Shown here: one piece after another, positions 40,541 through 64,000 of the stretch | Layout of the letters: each line of letters begins with the position of its first letter | Numbering within the stretch: the stretch's first letter is position 1 | NCBI RefSeq assembly: GCF_032854445.1 | Contig: NC_088307.1 | Location: forward strand, 682,001-746,000 | DNA length: 64,000 bases | Source: Liolophura sinensis | Lineage: Eukaryota; Mollusca; Polyplacophora; Chitonida; Chitonidae | Direction: 5' to 3' | Notes under the pieces: generated by a model | What the model saw: the letters and a program-made list of their open reading frames with translations, nothing else | Database searches by the model: none | Told to the model about the DNA's origin: nothing | Translations under genes and position numbers: made by a program

Positions 40541-40795
40541 TTTATTTCCTTATTTGATTGGTGTTTTACGCCGTACTCAAAAATATTTCACTTACACGAC
40601 GGCCAGCATTATTGTGGGAGGAAACCTGGCAGAGCCCGGAGGAAACCCACAACCATTCGCAGGTCACTGAAGGCCTACCCACGTACAGCCGGAGAGGAAG
40701 CCAGCTTGAGCTGGACTTGATCTCACAGCGACCGCATTGATACTAGGCTCCTGTGTCATTACGCTGCGCTAGCGCGCTAACCAACTGAGCCACTG
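40541..40795 (-). mobile_element. Full-length main-family SINE
   Basis: TTTACGCCGTACTCAAAAAT tail, CCAGCTTGAGCTGGACTTGA (box-B side), TGCGCTAGCGCGCTAACCAA and CTGAGCCACTG at the head. The very end (GGAGGCCCC) is missing. Confidence 0.92.
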
Positions 40796-40851
40796 ATATT
40801 TAAAGACACGCATCTTGTACCCAAATCCACCCCTCTCCCCAACAGTATGTT

Positions 40852-40982
40852 TATTTATTCATTTGAGTGGTGTTTTATGTCGTGCTGAAGAATATTTCAC
40901 TTACATAACGGCGACCAGCATTATGGTGAGAGGAAACCGAGCAGAACCTGGGTGAAATCTACGATCATCCGCAGGTTAGTGC
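40852..40982 (-). mobile_element. Main-family SINE, 3' half
   Basis: TTATTCATTTGAGTGGTGTT, TTATGTCGTGCTGAAGAATA, GCATTATGGTGAGAGGAAAC, ATCATCCGCAGGTTAGTGCC. The head is absent. Confidence 0.85.
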
Positions 40983-41384
40983 CTCACAGTGTGAGAAAGA
41001 CTAACTTTGTTCAGTATTTTCACCTGCTATACATTGTTATTGTTCTGTACTCAATCTTCTTCCACCATGCCATTATAACTTGGATTGCCCAGTATCATGT
41101 ATACGGAACAAAATGCAAATCAAGTCATAATTCTTACAATTACATCGAAAATGTTTTTATTTGGCGTAGTGTCTGACTAATGTCAAAAACGATATAGAAA
41201 CGAATGAAGCAAATCTGAAAATGGTAAACAAGACATAAAGAAAAACGATGTGATTACAACGCGGATTGAATCTCCAAAAGGGTTTTTAATGTGCTTTTGA
41301 TAACTCAAGTTCAGCAAAATTTTGGGCACAATAGCGTTCTTTCACCTGCAGCGTTGTGCTTTCAGGATACACAAACACACACAC

Positions 41385-42482
41385 ACACACGAGCATGATA
41401 AAGCTCACGTGCAACAGTGTCCTCCTCCTTACAGAATACACACACACAAGAACACGATGAAGGCTCACGTACATCAGTGTTCTCCTCCTTACAGAATACA
41501 CCCACACAGGAACATGATGAAGGCTCACATACATCAGTGTTCTCCCCCTTACAGAATACACACACACAGGAACATGATGAAGGCTCACATACATCAGTGT
41601 TCTCCTCTTTACAGAATACACCCACACAGGAACATGATGAAGGCTCACATACATCAGTGTTCTCCTCCTTACAGAATACACACACACAGGAACATGATGA
41701 AGGCTCACATACATCAGTGTTCTCCTCCTTACAGAATACACCCACACAGGAACATGATGAAGGCTCACATACATCAGTGTTCTCCTCTTTACAGAATACA
41801 CCAACACAGGAACATGATGAAGGCTCACATACATCAGTGTTATCCTCCTTACAGAATACACACACACAGGAACATGATGAAGGCTCACATACATCAGTGT
41901 TCTCCTCCTTACAGAATACACATACATGAACATGATAAAGGCTCACATACATCAGTGTTCCCCTCGTTACACAATACACCCACACAGGAACATGATAAAG
42001 GCTCTCGTACATCAATGTTTTCCTCCTTGCAGAATACACATACACACGAACATGATGAAGGCTCACATACATCAGTGTTCTCCTCCTTACAGAATACACA
42101 CACACAGGAACATGATGAAGGTTCACATACATCAGTGTTCTGCTCCTTACAGAATACACACACACGGACATGATAAAGGCTCACATACATCAGTGTTCTC
42201 CTCCTTACAGAATACACACACAGGAACATGATGAAGGCTCACGTACATCAGTGTTCTCCTCCTTACAGAATACACACACACACACGGACATGATAAAGGC
42301 TAACATACATGAGTGTTCTCCTCCTTACAGAATACACACACACAGGAACATGATGAAGGCTCACATACATCAGTGTTCTCCTCTTTACAGAATACACCCA
42401 CACACAAACATAATGAAGGCTCACGTACATCGGTGTTCTCCTCTTTACAGAATACACACACACGAACATGACGAATGCTCAC
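41385..42482. repeat. 60-bp minisatellite (about 18 units) just past the death-domain gene
   Basis: Unit TGAAGGCTCACATACATCAG, TGTTCTCCTCCTTACAGAAT, ACACACACACAGGAACATGA; 20 codons, so frames stay open on both strands. The array ends about 55 bp beyond the AATAAA of the death-domain gene. On the + strand each unit has TTCTCCTCCTTACAG, a 3' splice-site look-alike with no adjoining gene. Confidence 0.96.
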
Positions 42483-42535
42483 ATGCATAAATGTTTTCCC
42501 TTTGTATGAGATGTATTTTTAACAGCAAGATTGTG

Positions 42536-42541
42536 TTTATT
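42536..42541 (-). terminator. Poly(A) signal AATAAA of the death-domain gene
   Basis: AATAAA on the minus strand about 150 nt after the stop codon, just before the 60-bp minisatellite. The spacing gives a short 3' UTR. Confidence 0.7.
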
Positions 42542-42692
42542 GACAGAGCAAGGCCGATAAAGGCATGGACGCAATTCGACCCACCAGTTAATACTATTGG
42601 AGGCATCAACATTACAGTGTTGATGTAAAATAGTTCTGCTTTCCGACAAGTCTCTAAATGAAGAACAGGAGGTTTGTGGCGCTGTGGATTCC

Positions 42693-59786
<17,094 letters not shown>

Positions 59787-60009
59787 TTAGGTAAAACACA
59801 AATGTTCACGAGGGATGAAGTCGTGAGGCTTTCCGTCATCTAACGCCTTGATATTTAATGAAAATAGAAAAGACAAAGATGATTTCCAATGAGAGAAAGA
59901 AATTTATGCAAAGGAAAAAATAATTAAAAAAGGATTTCGTTTATGAGGCCAACTATATCTTTATAAATACCACCTCTCTTTTACCAATATTTTTCGTCAA
60001 TGGTCAGAA
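59787..60009 (-). promoter_or_regulatory. Presumed 5' UTR/promoter region of the death-domain gene
   Basis: AT-rich; no clear TATA box or CpG patch. Assigned by position only. Confidence 0.3.
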
Positions 60010-60545
60010 ATTTTCGTCAACGGTCGGAATTTTCCGCGAAATGCTGGTTACGAATACATGATCTTCAAAATTTAACGGCCTGAAATCGAACATGACCTTA
60101 TGAGTGAAAGGTTAATGGCGTGGAATTGAACACATGACCTATTGGGTCAAAGGTTAACGGTTTGAAATCGGACACATCACCTCATGGCTCAAAGGTTAAC
60201 GGCCTGAACTTGGAAACATGATCTGATGGGTCAAAGGTTAACGGCCTGAAATGGAGCACATGACCTCGTGAGTCAAAGGTTAACGGTATGAAATCGGACA
60301 CATCACCTGATGGGTCAAAGGTTAACGGCCTGAATACGAGCACATGACCTCGTGAGTCAAAGGTTAACGCCCTGAATACGAGCACATGACCTCGTGAGTC
60401 AAAGGTTAACGGCCTGAATACGAGCACATGACCTCGTGAGTCAAAGGTTAACGGTATGAAATCGGACACATGACCTGATGGGTCAAAGGTTAACGGCCTG
60501 AAATAGAACGCATGATCTTTGTGAAAAGTTAGCGGTCTGGACACG
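60010..60545. repeat. About 41-bp minisatellite upstream of the death-domain gene
   Basis: About 12 units of GGTCAAAGGTTAACGGCCTG, AAATCGGACACATGACCTGAT. Starts about 220 bp upstream of the ATG. Confidence 0.95.
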
Positions 60546-60724
60546 AAGGCGTGATTCGCCTTCCGACGTGGCGTTAAATAGTTACCACGTCGATGTCGTC
60601 ATACGCTTTATCTCGTTTTTGTCGTTCGTTGTGCATTACAGTCAGAATAGGGGCCTAGGTCTTTATATACATAAGTGCACATGACAAAATGAACAACAGA
60701 AAAATGTTATCAAGAGCCAAACTA

Positions 60725-60870
60725 GACCTGTTCGCTGGCCTAATGCTTAGATCGTCCAACTCTAAATTGAGAGACCTAGAATCAAACCCGGGTCAGATCA
60801 TCCCAAAGAATTTAAAAATAGTATATGTTGCTGCCTCGCTCGAAGCTCAACAGTGGGTGGTTAGAGCAAA
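60725..60870 (+). mobile_element. tRNA-like SINE fragment
   Basis: GTTCGCTGGCCTAATGCTTA resembles box A and AGAATCAAACCCGGGTCAG resembles box B, about 50 bp apart. Weak evidence. Confidence 0.35.
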
Positions 60871-61134
60871 AGAAACATGACTGGTCGGCCCGGTGCCTGC
60901 GACATGGCAGGACTTTGGCTTTGAAATTTTGACTCGCGCTGTCACAAGAAAACATAGTAGGTGCACACACACTTTAATGACTCGTCGTTGCCGTCAGGGT
61001 ACCATGTCAAGTACAAAGCGCGTATAAGTAAACAAGCGTGAAAACCGGTATTCCAATTAGTTGGCTGTGTGACTGTTTACAGCGCTGTCAGAAACGTTTG
61101 ACATATATGACGTATATACACGTATAGATGCTGT

Positions 61135-61340
61135 ATTATTTATTTATCTATTTGATTGGTGTTTTACGCCATACCCAAGCTTGTACAACGGCGACCAGCA
61201 TTACGCTGGTTGCTGCCAGGTTTTCCTGGAGAGGAAGTCAGCATGAGCTGGGCTTGAACTCACAACGACCGCATTAGTGGGAAGCTCTTGGGTCATTGCG
61301 CCGCGCTGGCATGCTAACCCCCTCGGTCACAAAGGCCCCG
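61135..61340 (-). mobile_element. Main-family SINE, internally deleted
   Basis: TTTATCTATTTGATTGGTGT tail, GCATGAGCTGGGCTTGAACT (box-B side), GCTAACCCCCTCGGTCACAA and AGGCCCCGG head. The central CGGGCAGAGCC region is mostly missing. Confidence 0.88.
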
Positions 61341-63199
61341 GGTGTTTTTTTATGCAAGCTCTTGGTAATATCGGTATTCCCATCCAAACATTATCGCTGT
61401 CGTGTCAATAAAATACTCTCAAAGCACGGCTGAATGCATCAAGCAAATGAAATACACAGAGAAAAACCTCTTTCTTACCATAGCACATATACAATTCAAT
61501 GTTGACAAAATATATTAAAACCTCGTAAAAAATATTTGATTGATTGAGAAATGAATGCGCCATCAGATAGGGGTACACCAGAATGGTTGTGACGTTCAGA
61601 ATAATGGTGTGTACTTTGGACAGGTAGGCCTCCGACACTACAGGGACATTTTGGTTGAATAATATATCCTTTTTGAAGGTGTCAGCCGGTAGGTCCTGTT
61701 CGAGATCTATATATTCTGGGCAAGGGCATAACGTATGTTGTATTTTCAGTATGCAGACAGGCTAATCTATAACAGTATCAGCTCCCCACCCCCATCCTCA
61801 CCCCCCGGTACGCATAGTACATAGTGTAGTAAAAGCGATTGTACCAAATCCTTAATTATCCATACAGGTTCTAAGGCTTTGTTGAAAACAATCTCATTGT
61901 GTTTCACCCGAGTTAATCCATGGCCAGAAAGAGGATTACACTCTCCGTGGGACGGATTCTTCAGTATAAGATTATCGGGTTATTGTCAAGTTAAGGTGTG
62001 TTTGCATATATCGTGGTTAGAGCACTAAGAGATTGACTTTTTTTACATCGGGACATATGGCCATATTAACTTCCTATGTTATAAGATATCGCCCTTAAAG
62101 CTTGTCTTTCCACGTATCAGCGAGCACAGCACGTATTATTAAACACTGATCAGACAATGGCATAGTTATAACGGTGCAGCGATTTAAATGGTCGATATAC
62201 AAATATCCCACATCTCATGAACACGGCGTCAATTCGGTCAGGTACGTTCTGTTATTGACTCTCCCCCATCCCTGTTCTAACCCCACATTCTGGTAATAAA
62301 TCCCTGTATACACAGTCCTTTGACCCCCACGCTTAAATGGCCACTTAAACTGCATGTGTGCCTATGCCCCCCTCCCCTCCCCACTCCCACGTTCTGCGTA
62401 ACTCACAAACCATACCCATGTCATTTAAACAGCCAGCAGTCATACGGAAGCCATGTTGCGTTGTTCATTGCGTGAGGAGCTGTGTCTTCGAAGTAGGACT
62501 TGTACGACCAGTGGATAGGATTCCTAGGGAAGAGTGGACTAATTAAGGCGTGTCTTTGATTAAATCTGCTGCCTGACATGATTTCTACAGCCAGTGGTCC
62601 TTAGACTAGGTAAGTTATTTTCAAAGTTTTACTTCAAAATCATATGTGTTCACAAATATGCAGTGATCGACCGTTACCTGTTTATACGGCAGGCATACCA
62701 ACAGTTACATGGTATTTAGATTTGTATACATATACTGTGAAAACCGTGATTGGTACATTGCAGTTAAAATAGTACGTCTTTATTTTGTCATTATTATTTT
62801 TTTCACGCTTTTTAACATTGTATCAAAACATAACCTCTCTAGCTGGCCTTCAGGCCTTAATGTCCAATTTACGTCGCTAAGTAATACATGTCTTCGGCAT
62901 GGTGTTCCTGTGAGGCCGCACTGTAAATATGAACCGGCCTGCTCCAAGGATACGTGTACATTGTAGCGATATAAACACAGCATACAGAGTAAAACAAGGG
63001 CAGTTATGACAGTGTGGTGGTGAATTGTAACACGTAACCGGTGAAATACAGCCTTTTGTCAGTTCAATGACCGATATTGTGTTGTAAAGGACGTTGAACT
63101 CCAAGCAAACAAATGCTATCTTTACGATTATATCTTCAACGACGTAAGTCTGCATGTTTAACTCGGAAACAGATCTACTGAGGGTAGGGGGAGTGATTA
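61341..63199. other. No gene seen
   Basis: About 1.85 kb of unique AT-rich sequence with a C-rich patch at about 62330-62395. Short frames at 61405-61638, 62358-62546 and 62709-63155 have no recognisable domain. Confidence 0.5.
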
Positions 63200-63795
63200 T
63201 TTTTCATGTTTTCAGTACCATCTGACAGACACGCGTCTAGTGTTAAGCTCATGTACATACCATCTGACAGACAAGCGTCTAGAGTTAAGCTCCTGCACAT
63301 ACCATCTGACAGTCACGCGTCTAGAGTTAAGCTCACGTACATACCATCTGACAGACACGCATCTAGTGTTAAGCTTGTGACACACTCCATATGACAGACA
63401 CGCGTCTCGGGTTAAGCTCATGATAGACACCATCTGACAGACACACCTCTAGTGTTAAACTCATGGTGCACACCATCTGAGAGACACGCGTCCAGTGTTA
63501 AGCACGTGACGCAGACCATCTGACAGACACGTGTTTAGTGTTAAGCTCATGGTAGACACCATGTGACAGACACACGTCTAGTGTTAAGCTTATGGTACAC
63601 ACCATTTGCTGGACACATGTCTAGTGTTAAGCCCATGGTACACGCCATCTGACAGACACGCGTCTAGTGTTAAGCCCATGGTACATATCATCTGACGGGC
63701 ACGTGTCTAGTGTTAAGGTCATGGTATACACCATCTGACAGATACGTGTCTAGTGTTAAGGATGCGGCGCACGCCATCTGACGCCTCTACGGTTA
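63200..63795. repeat. 42-bp minisatellite (about 14 units)
   Basis: Unit CCATCTGACAGACACGCGTC, TAGTGTTAAGCTCATGGTACACA. Sequence from 63796 to the window end is unique and unassigned. Confidence 0.95.
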
Positions 63796-64000
63796 AGATT
63801 TCTACAAATGAACACAATAATCCCATGAGATAAATATAGAAATCACATGATGCACTCATAATAAGACAATTGGTATCGACGTTGAGAGATCGCAAGATTT
63901 CTTGAAATTTTGTACTTGTATATTTTATTTATGCGCATATTACCCAACTTAATTTCTGCCTTGTAGGTAACATGTAATTGTTGCAGATCGTCGTGCTAGT

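Noticed and set aside
41286-42490. His/Thr- and Val/Tyr/Cys-rich frames open on both strands
   Set aside because: 60-bp minisatellite; symmetrical openness on both strands is a repeat effect.

Overview
This is eukaryotic, almost certainly invertebrate-animal DNA. Two genes can be followed across spliceosomal introns with matching codon phases. tRNA-derived SINEs with target-site duplications are scattered throughout. By hand tally, roughly a quarter to 30% of the window is minisatellite (about 25 arrays, units about 12-95 bp). The main SINE (tRNA-like head, central region, TAAA-rich tail, ends near GAGTACGGCGTAAAACACC) resembles elements I associate with molluscs and other lophotrochozoans. 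I cannot fix the species, and amphioxus is an alternative I cannot exclude.

Layout. 1-13,890 holds no gene I can support: minisatellites, SINEs and two dispersed-repeat families. 14,021-34,570 (+) is a five-exon gene for a METTL27-like (WBSCR27-type) SAM-dependent methyltransferase of 221 aa. Its 11.9-kb first intron carries a minisatellite split by a TIR transposon, which in turn contains a pogo/Tigger-type element with a frameshifted transposase. 34,571-38,236 is SINE-rich and gene-free. 38,237-39,067 (-) is an intact, intronless bacterial-type diaminopimelate epimerase (276 aa, both catalytic cysteines), flanked by animal SINEs: a strong horizontal-transfer candidate. 42,693-59,786 (-) is a 13-coding-exon gene for a protein of about 1348 aa. 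It has a disordered, basic/acidic N-terminal half, then two ZU5 domains, a UPA domain and two tandem death domains: a PIDD1-like layout without leucine-rich repeats. 59,787-64,000 has two minisatellites and SINE pieces.

The most unusual structural signal is in the death-domain gene. The minisatellites in introns 2 and 6 start exactly at, and include, the exon-intron junction. Every unit therefore carries a copy of the real 5' splice site. In intron 6 the first four copies are exactly 39 nt apart and in the same codon phase, so use of a later copy would add 13-residue blocks to the protein. A 33-bp array at the left window edge has the same look. I recall similar intronic arrays ('mirage' minisatellites) being described from amphioxus; that is from memory and should be verified.

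The three genes show no sign of acting together. The methyltransferase gene (+) and dapF (-) are convergent. dapF and the death-domain gene are both on the minus strand, separated by SINEs and a 60-bp minisatellite.
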